Notes: a model not told the origin generated them from the letters alone. A stretch of DNA of 64,000 nt from JABFXX01 sp036489755 (GCA_036489755.1 DASXFD010000003.1:124001-188000), one strand, 5' to 3'. Positions 53,311 to 62,102 are shown, counted from the first letter of the stretch. A program made the numbers and translations.

Positions 53311-54612
53311 ATGGACGACCGGGAGGCGCTCGCGGCGGCGATGGCGAGGCGTGGAGAAGTCATTGGCAATAATTATGTCCTCGACGGAGTCCTCGGCATT
53401 GGCGGGATGGGCGTGGTTCACGTCGCCGTTCAGCGCTCGCTCGAGCGAACTGTTGCGGTGAAGCTCCCCCGCCCCGAGCTCGCGCACGATCTGCACGTCC
53501 GCACGATGTTCCGGAACGAGGCACTCACCGGCTCGCGCGTCGCCCACCGGAACATCGTCGGCGTGCTCGATTTCGGCAGCGACGCCGGCGTGCCGTATCT
53601 GGTGATGGAGCACATCGTCGGGCCGCGGCTCGGCCAGCTCCTCGAGAGCGCCGGACCCCTGCCCGTGCTCGCGGCCGCCGCGGTCGTGAGGCAGGTCGTC
53701 GCCGGCCTCGAAGATGCACACGCGAGCGGCGTGGTTCACGCCGACGTCAAGTGCGACAACGTGCTCCTGCAGACGGCGCGCGACGGCAGCGTCACGCCAC
53801 GCCTGATCGATTTCGGCCTCGCCGAGCTCGTCGATCGGTCGGCAACGCGGCCCGATCCGATCGTGACCGGGACGCCCGAGTACGTCGCGCCCGAGGTCGT
53901 GCGCGGCAAGCGACCGACGCCGGCCGCGGACGTCTACGCGATCGGCGTGATGTTGTACGAGCTCGTCGCCGGCGAGACGCCGTTTCACGGCGAGAGCGCC
54001 GCCGCGATCCTCGCCGACAAGCTCGAAGCGGATCCGCTGCCGCTGCGCCGGCGCTGCCCCGAGCTCGAGATCTCGGCCGCGTTCGACGAGCTGGTGTCGC
54101 GCACGTTGTCGCGCGATCCGGCGCAGCGGCCGAGCGACGGCCGCGATCTCGGGCGCTGCTTCGATCTCGCGTGCCCGCCGGGGGAGCTGCCGTCGGTGGC
54201 GAGCGTCGAGACGACGATGTTCTCGACGGAGGCGGCGACCGAGAACATGGAGCCGATCGACGACGCACGCGCCCCGGTCTCGCACCGCAGGATGCGCGTG
54301 CTCGCGGCGATCCGCGCCGGCAGCGTGGAGCGCATCGCGACGGGATACCTCGAGCTGGCGCGCGAGCTCGTCGACCGCCACGAGCTCGACGTCGCCGAAG
54401 CCGAGCTCGAAGAAGGCGTCGACCTCCTCATGTCGTGCGACCGACCCGGCCCGGTGTGGCGTCTCTTGCTGTCGCTCGCCGCCTTGTACGATCACCGCGG
54501 CGAGCACCAGCGAGCGCGGATCGCGGCCCGCGCCGCGCGCGACCACGCCGCCGAAACCGGCTCGACGATCGGCCGCGAGCGTAGCGAACGGCTTTGCGCC
54601 CGGCTCGGATGA
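53311..54612 (+). CDS. Eukaryotic-type Ser/Thr protein kinase
   Basis: A 433-residue soluble kinase. Gly loop GIGGMGVVH (about 26-34), VAVKLPRP (catalytic Lys about 47), catalytic loop VVHADVKCDNVLL (HAD in place of HRD, so a non-RD kinase), DFGLAEL, then TGTPEYVAPEVVRGKRPTPAADVYAIGVMLYELVAG. After about residue 290 a helical region (VERIATGYLELARELVDRHELD, LLLSLAALYDHRGEHQRARIAARAARDHA) looks like TPR repeats. No membrane helix is present. The start is ATG 53311. It is followed 11 bases on by the sigma-54 activator, a plausible substrate. Confidence 0.9.
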   Translation: MDDREALAAAMARRGEVIGNNYVLDGVLGIGGMGVVHVAVQRSLERTVAVKLPRPELAHDLHVRTMFRNEALTGSRVAHRNIVGVLDFGSDAGVPYLVMEHIVGPRLGQLLESAGPLPVLAAAAVVRQVVAGLEDAHASGVVHADVKCDNVLLQTARDGSVTPRLIDFGLAELVDRSATRPDPIVTGTPEYVAPEVVRGKRPTPAADVYAIGVMLYELVAGETPFHGESAAAILADKLEADPLPLRRRCPELEISAAFDELVSRTLSRDPAQRPSDGRDLGRCFDLACPPGELPSVASVETTMFSTEAATENMEPIDDARAPVSHRRMRVLAAIRAGSVERIATGYLELARELVDRHELDVAEAELEEGVDLLMSCDRPGPVWRLLLSLAALYDHRGEHQRARIAARAARDHAAETGSTIGRERSERLCARLG

Positions 54613-54623
54613 AAGGAGCGAGC

Positions 54624-55991
54624 ATGACCAGCAAGATCTTGATCGTCGACGGCGAGCCGAGCACCGCGACGCTGATGGCCGATGCGTTGCGGCTGCGCGG
54701 CCACGATGCCGAGGGGCTCGCATCGGCGGGCACGTGCCTCGAGCGCGTGGCGGCGCCCGGCACGCACGTCGTCGTCATCGACGTGATGGTGCCCGGCATG
54801 TCGGGGATCGATCTGTGCGAGCAGCTGCGCGAGCATCATCCGAACATCGCGGTGATCGTGCTGACCGCACGACACGAGCTCGACCTCGCGGTGCGTGCGA
54901 TGCGCGCCGGCGCGTTCGACTACCTCGCAAAGCCCGTCACGATGCCGGTCCTCGAAGAGGCGCTGTCGCGCGCACTCGATCGCATCGCGATCCAATCGCG
55001 CGTCGATCACCTGCGCGACGCCGCGCCCGACGAAGCGACCGGCGGCCTCGCGGGCACGAGCGGCGCGATCCGGCAGACGATCGAGCTCGTGCAACGCGTC
55101 GCCCGCAGCGACGCCACCGTGTTGGTGACCGGCGAGTCGGGCAGCGGCAAGGAGCGAGTCGCGCGCGCCGTGCACGAGCTCTCCGATCGCCGCGGCGAGC
55201 CGTTCGTCGCGATCAACTGCGGCGCGATGCCGAACCCGCTCCTCGAGAGCGAGCTGTTCGGCCACGTGCGCGGCGCCTTCACCGGAGCCGAGCACGAACG
55301 CGCCGGCATCTTGCTCACTGCATCGCGCGGCACGATCCTGCTCGACGAGCTCGCCGACATGCCGCTGGAGCTGCAGGCGAAGCTGCTGCGCGTGCTCCAG
55401 GAGCGAACGGTGCGGCCCGTCGGCGGCTACACGGAGTTTCCGATGCGAGCGCGCGTGATCGCAGCGACCAGCCGCGATCTCGACGCGGAGGTCGTCGCGC
55501 GGCGCTTTCGCAAGGACCTGTACCATCGGCTGAACGTCGTCGCGGTCCGCGTGCCGGCGCTGCGCGAGCGCGAGGACGACGTCTTGCCGCTCGCGCAGCT
55601 GACGCTGCGCCGCTGCGCCGCCCGCATCGGCAAGCCCGTGCGCGGCATCTCGGCTCCCGCGGCGCGGTTGCTCCTCGATCACGACTGGCCGGGGAACGTG
55701 CGAGAGCTCGAGAACTGCGTCGAGCACGCGGTCACGATCTGCCGGCTCGATCACATCACCGTCGACGATCTGCCGGATTCGATCCGGTTCGCCAGCAAGC
55801 CGCGCGACTATGCGCCGCTCGTGAGATCCGAGCTCGTCACGCTCTCCGAGATGAAGCAGCGTTACCTGCGCGTCGCGCTCGCGTCGTGTGGCGGGAACAA
55901 GAGCCTCGCGGCCCGCACACTCGGGATCGATCGCCGCACGATCTCGCATTTGCTCGCGACCTCGGAGCCGAGGCCATCGTGCCTCGCGTGA
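54624..55991 (+). CDS. Sigma-54-dependent NtrC-type response regulator
   Basis: A 455-residue activator. Receiver: ILIVDGEPSTATLM (the second acidic residue of the VDDE pocket is Gly), phospho-Asp in VVVIDVMVPGMSG, VIVLTARHE, YLAKPV. AAA+ domain: GESGSGKERVARAVH (Walker A), GAFTGA sigma-54 loop, GTILLDELADM (Walker B), HDWPGNVRELENCVEHAV. C-terminal Fis-type HTH: NKSLAARTLGIDRRTISHLL. It starts at ATG 54624 with AAAGGAG upstream. Loss of one Mg-binding Asp may alter phosphorylation. The CFA synthase is directly downstream. Confidence 0.92.
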   Translation: MTSKILIVDGEPSTATLMADALRLRGHDAEGLASAGTCLERVAAPGTHVVVIDVMVPGMSGIDLCEQLREHHPNIAVIVLTARHELDLAVRAMRAGAFDYLAKPVTMPVLEEALSRALDRIAIQSRVDHLRDAAPDEATGGLAGTSGAIRQTIELVQRVARSDATVLVTGESGSGKERVARAVHELSDRRGEPFVAINCGAMPNPLLESELFGHVRGAFTGAEHERAGILLTASRGTILLDELADMPLELQAKLLRVLQERTVRPVGGYTEFPMRARVIAATSRDLDAEVVARRFRKDLYHRLNVVAVRVPALREREDDVLPLAQLTLRRCAARIGKPVRGISAPAARLLLDHDWPGNVRELENCVEHAVTICRLDHITVDDLPDSIRFASKPRDYAPLVRSELVTLSEMKQRYLRVALASCGGNKSLAARTLGIDRRTISHLLATSEPRPSCLA

Positions 55992-56029
55992 ACGAATTCT
56001 CCGGATCACGGATTGCATCGAAATGGCGG

Positions 56030-57226
56030 ATGGACAGCGAGACTGCTTCGATTGCGAGTCCGACTCCGCGTGTTTCAGATCAATTGATCGGATACGCGAA
56101 GCGGATTTCGGCACGGCGCGCGCGCGATCGGTTGTGCACCGTGTTCGCCGAAAGCGACATCCGGATCGACAACGACCTGCCGTGGAGCCCGAAGGTTATC
56201 GACGAGCGCGTCTTCGGCCGCGTGCTCAAAGGCGGCATGGTCGCGGCCGGCGAGTCGTACGTCGATGGAGATTGGGACTGCGTCGCGCTCGACGAGCTGT
56301 CGGCGCGATTCAATCGACTCGGGCTCGATCAGCGCATCGGCTCGATCGGCCGCGGTGTCGCCGACGCGATGGGCTCGCTGATCGTGAATCGGCAGCGTAC
56401 ACGCGCCGCGGTTGCGAACGGGCGCTCGCACTACGATCGCGGCGACGATCTCTACGCGGCGATGTTGGGCGAAACGATGGTCTACAGCTGCGGCTACTGG
56501 CGCGGTGCGACGTCGCTCGATGAGGCGCAGCGCACGAAGCTCGAGCTCGTGTGCGGCAAGCTCGAGCTTCGCGAACGCCAGAGCGTGCTCGACGTCGGCT
56601 GCGGCTACGGCGAGCTCGCGCGTCATGCCGCGGTGAATCATGGCGCGCATGTCGTGGGCACGACGATCTCGCGCAATCAAGCCGATCACGCGCGGCGTCG
56701 CTGCGCCGGCCTGCCGGTGCGAATCGAAGAGCAGGACTACCGCAACCTGCACGGACGCTTCGACCGCATCGTCAGCGTCGGGATGTTCGAGCACGTCGGG
56801 CCGAAGAACTACGAGCGCTTCTTCACCCAGATGCGGCGGCTGCTCGCCCCCGACGGATTGTTCTTACTCCACACGATCGGTCACGCAGGTGACAAGCAAT
56901 CGCTCGATCCGTGGCTCGAGCGCTACATCTTCCCCGGCGCGGTGCTGCCGACGGCACGCGGGCTCGCGGACGCACTCGAGGGAAAGTTCGTGATCGAGGA
57001 CTGGCAGAACCTCGGGGCCGATTACGACCGCACGCTGCTCGCGTGGTTCGCGAACTTCGATCGCGCGTGGCCGTCGCTCCAGCATTACGGCGATCGCTTC
57101 TATCGCGCATGGCGATACTACTTACTAAGCTCGGCGGGGTCGTTTCGCGCGCGACGAAATCACGTGTGGCAGCTCGTGCTCTCTCCGCATGGCCATCAGA
57201 ACGGTTATCGGCGGCCGCTGATCTGA
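56030..57226 (+). CDS. Cyclopropane-fatty-acyl-phospholipid synthase
   Basis: A 398-residue cytoplasmic, membrane-associated enzyme that adds a methylene bridge from SAM to unsaturated fatty-acyl chains of phospholipids. Family hallmarks: SHYDRGDDLYAAMLGETMVYSCGYWRG, the SAM loop SVLDVGCGYGELARHAA (about 195-211), VGTTISRNQADHA, IVSVGMFEHVGPKNYERFF, and GADYDRTLLAWFANFDRAWP near the end. Length matches E. coli Cfa (382). Start ATG 56030 is chosen over GTG 55988. It sits inside the signalling array, so its expression is probably tied to that circuit. Confidence 0.9.
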   Translation: MDSETASIASPTPRVSDQLIGYAKRISARRARDRLCTVFAESDIRIDNDLPWSPKVIDERVFGRVLKGGMVAAGESYVDGDWDCVALDELSARFNRLGLDQRIGSIGRGVADAMGSLIVNRQRTRAAVANGRSHYDRGDDLYAAMLGETMVYSCGYWRGATSLDEAQRTKLELVCGKLELRERQSVLDVGCGYGELARHAAVNHGAHVVGTTISRNQADHARRRCAGLPVRIEEQDYRNLHGRFDRIVSVGMFEHVGPKNYERFFTQMRRLLAPDGLFLLHTIGHAGDKQSLDPWLERYIFPGAVLPTARGLADALEGKFVIEDWQNLGADYDRTLLAWFANFDRAWPSLQHYGDRFYRAWRYYLLSSAGSFRARRNHVWQLVLSPHGHQNGYRRPLI

Positions 57227-57316
57227 GTGTCGCGATTCCGCTCGCCGTGCGCTCGCGCTCGCGCTTTTCCTCGACATTTCGGTTGCATATCGAGCACGTG
57301 GAAGTACACAAGTAGT

Positions 57317-57739
57317 GTGATCAGCGGGGAACAATCGCCGCCTGCCGATTCGCAGCAGCCGGTCGAACCGGAGGGCAAAACGGTCGCAGTGCTCATCGTG
57401 GACGACGACGAAGACGCGCGCGACATGTTGGCCGTGCTGATCGAGCGCGCCGGCTACTCCGTGACGACGGCAGCGAACGGCCGCGAGGCGCTGGACCGGC
57501 TGCGCACGCTCAAGCCAGAGCTCATCCTGCTCGACGTCTGCATGCCCGTGATGGACGGGCCGACGTTTCGTCAGGAGCAGCGCCGTCATTGGGAGTGGCT
57601 GCGCATCCCGACCGTCGTGATGACCGGCGCGGCCGAAGAGCCGGTGCTCGACGTCGCGGTCGAGCAAGCGCTGCGCAAGCCCGTGCATGCGGCCCAGGTG
57701 CTCGCGCTCGTCGGCCGTCACTGCACGAAGTCGGCTTGA
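57317..57739 (+). CDS. Response regulator, receiver domain only
   Basis: A 140-residue protein. After a short Pro-rich N-terminus comes one receiver: VLIVDDDEDARDMLAVLIERAGY, phospho-Asp in LILLDVCMPVMDG (about residue 73), TVVMTGAA, ALRKPVHA. No output domain. The start at GTG 57317 is the most likely, though no strong ribosome site is visible. It ends next to the convergent PEGA gene. Confidence 0.85.
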   Translation: MISGEQSPPADSQQPVEPEGKTVAVLIVDDDEDARDMLAVLIERAGYSVTTAANGREALDRLRTLKPELILLDVCMPVMDGPTFRQEQRRHWEWLRIPTVVMTGAAEEPVLDVAVEQALRKPVHAAQVLALVGRHCTKSA

Positions 57740-58759
57740 TCAGAAGCCGAACGTGTACGCGAAGCCCGCGCCATCGCGGCCGACGTTGAGCGACACGTGC
57801 GAGTCGTCCTTGTGCGGCGTGAGCAGCAGGTAGCCGCCGGCGATCAAGAGCAGGCCGCCGCCGATGCTCGTGCCGATCCCGATGTTGCGATACGTGCGCG
57901 CGTCGGAGAGCAGCGAGTTGGCCTTCGCGAGGTCCGTGTTGTTCGCGCACTTCGAGTCGGGACACAACGAGTGTTCGTCGTCGAACTTGCTCTGCGCGAG
58001 CCCGTACATCACGGCCGACGTGATCACCGCCGCGGCGCCGAACGATCCGGCGATGATCCCGTTGCGCCGCCGGTGGTCGGCGTGCGCGGGCTCGTCGGTC
58101 ATCGGCATCGCCATCGGCGCGGGCGCCGCCGCGGCTTCCGGCGTGCCAGGCGCTTCGGCCGGCGGTGCAGCCATCGGCGCGGGCGCGGGTGCGGGCTCCG
58201 CGGCCGGCGCTGCCGCGGGCGCGTCGGCGTGCGGCTCCATTCTGACGATCACGTCGTAGATGGCGCGATCGCGATCGACGGCGGCGGTCGCGTGACCGGC
58301 GTAGCCCGGCGCGGTGGCGATCACTTCGTGAGGTCCGACGTCGACCGGCACGTCCGCGGTGCTCGAGACCTCGACGCCGTCGACCTTCACGATCAGACCG
58401 GGCGGCATCGGGTTGATCGCGAACCGCAGCTTCGGCGCCTTCGCCTCGAGCTTCGCGGCCTTCTCGGTGCGCTGCTTGCGTTGGCCCGGATCCTTGTCGG
58501 CGAGCCCGCGGTACACGCGCGCCGCGGCGAGCAGCTTGCCGTCCTGCTCGTAACACGTCGCGAGCATCTCTTCGGTCGCCGGGCGCGGCGACAGCTTGTC
58601 GCTGGCCGCGAACGCGTCGCACGCCTCGTGCACGTGGCCGGCCTTGTACGCGGATTGACCACGGGCAAACGCGGAGTCTGCCGTTTCACCGGAATCTGCA
58701 GCTGCAATTCCTGCAGAACCGAGCAGCGTAGTCGCGATGATGATGTTCCTGATGCGCAT
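57740..58759 (-). CDS. Exported PEGA-domain protein with C-terminal membrane segments
   Basis: A 339-residue protein. Signal MRIRNIIIATTLLGSAGIAAAD. Residues 25-105 are TPR-like (AFARGQSAYKAGHVHEACDAFAASDKLSPRPATEEMLATCY). Then a PEGA-type beta sandwich (PPGLIVKVDGVEVSSTADVPVDVGPHEVIATAPGY). An Ala/Pro linker precedes two hydrophobic helices (IIAGSFGAAAVITSAVMYGLA and IGGGLLLIAGGYLLL). PEGA proteins are common in myxobacterial envelopes; roles are structural or unknown. It is the third gene of a minus-strand operon after the globin lipoprotein, 11 bases apart. Confidence 0.8.
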   Translation of the reverse strand: MRIRNIIIATTLLGSAGIAAADSGETADSAFARGQSAYKAGHVHEACDAFAASDKLSPRPATEEMLATCYEQDGKLLAAARVYRGLADKDPGQRKQRTEKAAKLEAKAPKLRFAINPMPPGLIVKVDGVEVSSTADVPVDVGPHEVIATAPGYAGHATAAVDRDRAIYDVIVRMEPHADAPAAAPAAEPAPAPAPMAAPPAEAPGTPEAAAAPAPMAMPMTDEPAHADHRRRNGIIAGSFGAAAVITSAVMYGLAQSKFDDEHSLCPDSKCANNTDLAKANSLLSDARTYRNIGIGTSIGGGLLLIAGGYLLLTPHKDDSHVSLNVGRDGAGFAYTFGF

Positions 58760-58770
58760 GTTTGATTGCC

Positions 58771-60153
58771 CTACTGGTTTGCGACTTGGCGCGAGTTGCC
58801 GAACTTGTCTTTGCTGGGGCCGCGTTCGCCGTCGCCCTTGACGTCGAACGTGATCACGTTGACTCCGTCCTTGAGCTTGATCTCGGACTCGATCGGCTCG
58901 GCGCTGTGCTCGCTCCACACGCGCGCCTTGTACTTGCCGGGCTCGAGGCTCTTGAAGCCGAACTCCTTCGAACCGTCGACGGGCACGTACGCCGGCGCGT
59001 CGATCACGAAGATGAACGCCGCCATGCTCGCGTGGACGTTGCAGCCGAGCCGCACGAGCCCCGGCTTGTCGAACTTCATCTCACGCGACTGGCCGTTCTT
59101 GTACATGCCGAGGTCGAAGCGCTGCGTGGACGAGTTGGAAAACACGTTGTGATAGAAGTCGTCGTAGTTCGGGAACGCGACGGTCGAGCCCGGCGGAACC
59201 GCCAGCAGGCGCGGCCAGAACTTCTTGTCGCGCTGCTCGACGATTCGATATTTCGCGGTCCGCTTCGGATACTTCGCGTTCTCCGGATACAGCTCGACGA
59301 GCCCCACGCCGTCGAGCGGCTTGCCGTCGACCGTGATCGTGCCGCGCAGCGACGCCGCGAGCTGCGTCGACGACGGGCTGTCCTCGTCGGAGCTGCCGAC
59401 GATCTGCGGTTGCGGCGGAGCGTCGACCGGCATCTGCTTGAGCGGCGTCTCGATGCGCGGCGGTGCGCCTTCGCGGAACGTCTGCGCGGCGCCCGCGACG
59501 CGCTCCGCACCGACCATGATCTCGACGCGGCCGAACAGCTGGTCGGCGTAGTTGCGCTGGCCGCGCTTCGCGGCGGTGACCGCCGCCTGCATCAGCTCGT
59601 GCGCCTGCGGGTCCGTGATCTTGTCGAGCACCGCGGTCGCCTTCGCGATCAGCGCGTCGCTGACCGGCTTCAGCCGATCCGCCGGCGTCACGATGCGCGG
59701 CTTCAGCGGTCCGAGCGCGCCGAGCAGCTCGTTCTTCTCCTTCGCCGGCACCTTGAACTTGTCGAGCGTCGCGGCGAGATCCTCGACGAGCGCGGTGAAC
59801 TCGTCGTCGACGAGCTCCATGCCCGCGTGCGTCGTCTCCATGTCGCGGCCGCTGTAGTGGCACGGCCCGCCGGTCGCCATGCACACGAACTCGACGAGCA
59901 GTGACTTGAGCCTCGGGATGTCCGTGTTCGCGAAGCGCAGCTTGATCCGCGAGTCGTTCGCGACGCGATCGATGAAGTCATCGACGACCGCGACGATCGC
60001 GCGCTGGCCACCGAGCCGTTCGTAGAGCTCGGCCGTCGCCGGCGCCGCTTTGTCGCTATGCGGCTGGTTCGCGACTGATGCCGGGTCGTGCGCCGGCCCA
60101 TGGCCGCCGCAGGCGGCGAATAGAAGACATGCGAGTGCTGCGAGCTTGGTCAC
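58771..60153 (-). CDS. Lipoprotein with truncated globin and C-terminal cupredoxin domain
   Basis: A 460-residue lipoprotein (LACLLFAAC, lipidated Cys15). Residues 42-155 are a truncated haemoglobin: ELYERLGGQRAIVAVVDDFI, then LRFANTDIPRLKSLLVEFVCMATGGP, HYSGRDMETTHAGMELVDDEF with proximal His109 and following helices. Residues 160-240 are a helical linker. Residues 265-425 look like a cupredoxin: PNYDDFYHNVFSNSST supplies His335, and LVRLGCNVHASMAAF supplies Cys371, His374 and Met377, the type-1 copper set. A haem globin and a blue-copper domain in one lipoprotein implies redox work. The start is GTG 60151-60153 with GGGAGG upstream. It is the middle gene of a three-gene operon. Confidence 0.85.
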   Translation of the reverse strand: MTKLAALACLLFAACGGHGPAHDPASVANQPHSDKAAPATAELYERLGGQRAIVAVVDDFIDRVANDSRIKLRFANTDIPRLKSLLVEFVCMATGGPCHYSGRDMETTHAGMELVDDEFTALVEDLAATLDKFKVPAKEKNELLGALGPLKPRIVTPADRLKPVSDALIAKATAVLDKITDPQAHELMQAAVTAAKRGQRNYADQLFGRVEIMVGAERVAGAAQTFREGAPPRIETPLKQMPVDAPPQPQIVGSSDEDSPSSTQLAASLRGTITVDGKPLDGVGLVELYPENAKYPKRTAKYRIVEQRDKKFWPRLLAVPPGSTVAFPNYDDFYHNVFSNSSTQRFDLGMYKNGQSREMKFDKPGLVRLGCNVHASMAAFIFVIDAPAYVPVDGSKEFGFKSLEPGKYKARVWSEHSAEPIESEIKLKDGVNVITFDVKGDGERGPSKDKFGNSRQVANQ

Positions 60154-60174
60154 GAAACCTCCCTGGAGTGCGGG

Positions 60175-60435
60175 CTATTGAAAGAGGCTGGCGTACGCAG
60201 CCGTGTTGTTCGCGCTGCCGTCCGGATCCGGAAGCGTCGAGAAGTCGGAGTACGCGGCGGGCGTCGGATCGGACGAGTGGTTCTCGATCAGATCGATCAC
60301 GAACGCGGTGAGCGTCCCCGAGCCACCCCCGCCGGCACTGTCCGCCGGCACGTAGGGGTGGTCATCGCCGCATGCCGATGTAAACGCGAGCGCGACGGCG
60401 ATCGCGCCGGCGAGCAGACTGAACCGTTGCTTCAC
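60175..60435 (-). CDS. Small lipoprotein, unknown function
   Basis: An 86-residue lipoprotein from GTG 60433-60435 with GGGAGA seven bases upstream. The signal FSLLAGAIAVALAFTSAC gives lipidated Cys21. The mature part is short and acidic with a Gly-rich patch (GGGGSG) and FVIDLIENHSSDPTPAAYSDFSTL. No family is recognised. It is the first gene of the operon with the globin-cupredoxin lipoprotein, 21 bases upstream of it. Confidence 0.7.
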   Translation of the reverse strand: MKQRFSLLAGAIAVALAFTSACGDDHPYVPADSAGGGGSGTLTAFVIDLIENHSSDPTPAAYSDFSTLPDPDGSANNTAAYASLFQ

Positions 60436-60627
60436 GCTGGTCTCCCTTCGGCGCACGCGTGCGTCCGCCTCGCACCCACTACGAGGCTGGCGATCGATCG
60501 GATCGGTGGCTCCGAATTCGACGCTTACGGGGGCGCGCGAGGGCCCTCTCCGCAGCTTCATTATCGCCGAAACGCCAGGTGCTTCCAATCCGGCGTTTTC
60601 GAGCGCGCTCGCGTAGGGTCGCCGCCC

Positions 60628-61527
60628 ATGACGATCGCGATCGCATCGAGCATCGGGCCCTCACGCATCGACATCGCCTACGAGCGGCTCGGCGAGCCGA
60701 GCGCACCTGCCGTGGTGCTCGTGATGGGTCTCGGCGCGCAGTTGATCGCGTGGCCCGACGGCTTCTGCGACGAGCTCGTGCGGCGCGGCCTGCAACTCGT
60801 GCGCTTCGACAATCGCGACGCCGGCGAGTCCACGCACTTCACGAGCACGCCCGACTTCGCCGCCGCGCTCGCCGGCGACTACGCGTCGGCCGCATACACG
60901 CTGAGAGACATGGCCGCCGATACCGTCGGCCTCCTCGACGCGCTCGCGATCGACAGCGCGCATGTCGTGGGCGCGTCGATGGGCGGCGCGATCGCGCAGA
61001 CGATCGCGATCGAGTCTCCGCGCCGCGTGCGCTCGCTCGTGTCGATGATGTCGACCACCGGCGATCGCGCCGTCGGCCAGCCGCACGCCGTCACGCGCAG
61101 CGTATTCACCGGCGTGCCCGCGACGACGCGCGACGCGGTCGTCCAGCGCTTCGTCGATGCTTCGCGCGTGCTCGGCTCGCCGGGGTTTCCGCGGGATGAA
61201 GCCGCGGTCGCGTTGCGCGCCGGTCGCGAATTCGATCGCGCGTTCGATCCCGGCGCGATGGTGCGCCAGGCCGTCGCGACGCTGGCGTCGGGCGATCGCA
61301 CGCCGCAGCTCGCCGGCGTGCGCGTCCCTGCGCTCGTCATCCACGGCGCCGCCGATCCGGTGTGCGACGTCAGCGGCGGACGCGCGGTCGCCGCGGCGAT
61401 CCCCGGCGCCGAGCTGCTCGTGATCGACGGCATGGGCCACGATCTGCCGCGCGCCGTGTGGCCAGAGCTCGCTGCGCGGATCGCCGAGATCGTCGCGCGC
61501 GGAGAAGCTGTCATGCTTGGAGCGTGA
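60628..61527 (+). CDS. Alpha/beta hydrolase
   Basis: A 299-residue cytoplasmic hydrolase. Nucleophile elbow VVGASMGGAIAQTIA (Ser near residue 116), oxyanion VLVMGLGAQLIAWP, FDNRDAGESTHF, then acidic Asp in IHGAADPVCDVSGG and catalytic His in IDGMGHDLPRAVW. This pattern fits the 3-oxoadipate enol-lactonase/esterase-like group. Substrate unknown. Its stop overlaps the next gene by four bases (GTGA). Confidence 0.88.
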   Translation: MTIAIASSIGPSRIDIAYERLGEPSAPAVVLVMGLGAQLIAWPDGFCDELVRRGLQLVRFDNRDAGESTHFTSTPDFAAALAGDYASAAYTLRDMAADTVGLLDALAIDSAHVVGASMGGAIAQTIAIESPRRVRSLVSMMSTTGDRAVGQPHAVTRSVFTGVPATTRDAVVQRFVDASRVLGSPGFPRDEAAVALRAGREFDRAFDPGAMVRQAVATLASGDRTPQLAGVRVPALVIHGAADPVCDVSGGRAVAAAIPGAELLVIDGMGHDLPRAVWPELAARIAEIVARGEAVMLGA

Positions 61528-62102
61528 GCCGCGTCCTCGAGTACGGCGACATTCAGTTCTGGTTCCGGCCGAGCGTGCAACCCGCGGCGGCGCACGAGGT
61601 CGAGCTCGGGATCCAGAGCTTCTTCGCGGTGATGTCGCCGGCGAACGCGAGCCACCATCGCCGGCTTCGCATCGGCAAGAAGCGAATGCCGGCGAGCTCG
61701 CACGAACGGTTCTGGGCTCGCATCGAGCGCGTCGGCCCGTTGCAGCGCGTGCTCGGCGACATCGCCGAAGCCGCGACGTACACCACGAAGACGCGAGGCG
61801 AGCGCTACCAGCCGGGCGCGCGACCGATCGCCAGCGGCTCGTACGAGCTCGTGCAGGAAGACGATCACGTGCGGCTCGCGTACACGCTCGATCGCGCTAT
61901 CGATCGCGTGATCGAGGATGACGATACGCCGCGCGTCGAGGACGGCAGCCATCTCGTGCTGTTCGAAGCGCCGGCCGATTCGAACGCGACCTGGACGACC
62001 ACGGGTGACACTCACCACCTCGACGAAGAGGGCGCGGAGATCGTGCTGGTCGGTCATCGAGCCGGTGTCGCACCAGAAACCGCCATCGATCCAGATACTT
62101 GA
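61524..62102 (+). CDS. Soluble protein of unknown function
   Basis: A 192-residue cytoplasmic protein from GTG 61524. The N-terminus is EYGDIQFWFRPSVQPAAAHEVELGIQSFFAVMSP, followed by a basic segment (HHRRLRIGKKRMPASSHERFW). The rest is mixed alpha/beta and ends in an acidic stretch. I do not recognise a family. It overlaps the hydrolase gene by four bases and is co-translated with it. Confidence 0.65.
   Translation: MSRVLEYGDIQFWFRPSVQPAAAHEVELGIQSFFAVMSPANASHHRRLRIGKKRMPASSHERFWARIERVGPLQRVLGDIAEAATYTTKTRGERYQPGARPIASGSYELVQEDDHVRLAYTLDRAIDRVIEDDDTPRVEDGSHLVLFEAPADSNATWTTTGDTHHLDEEGAEIVLVGHRAGVAPETAIDPDT

Noticed and set aside
56003..56017. Sigma-54-like GG-N10-GC element (TTGCA at the -12 side) just ahead of the cyclopropane synthase
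   Set aside because: The -24 half matches only at GG and the transcript would begin at the start codon with no leader; probably chance.
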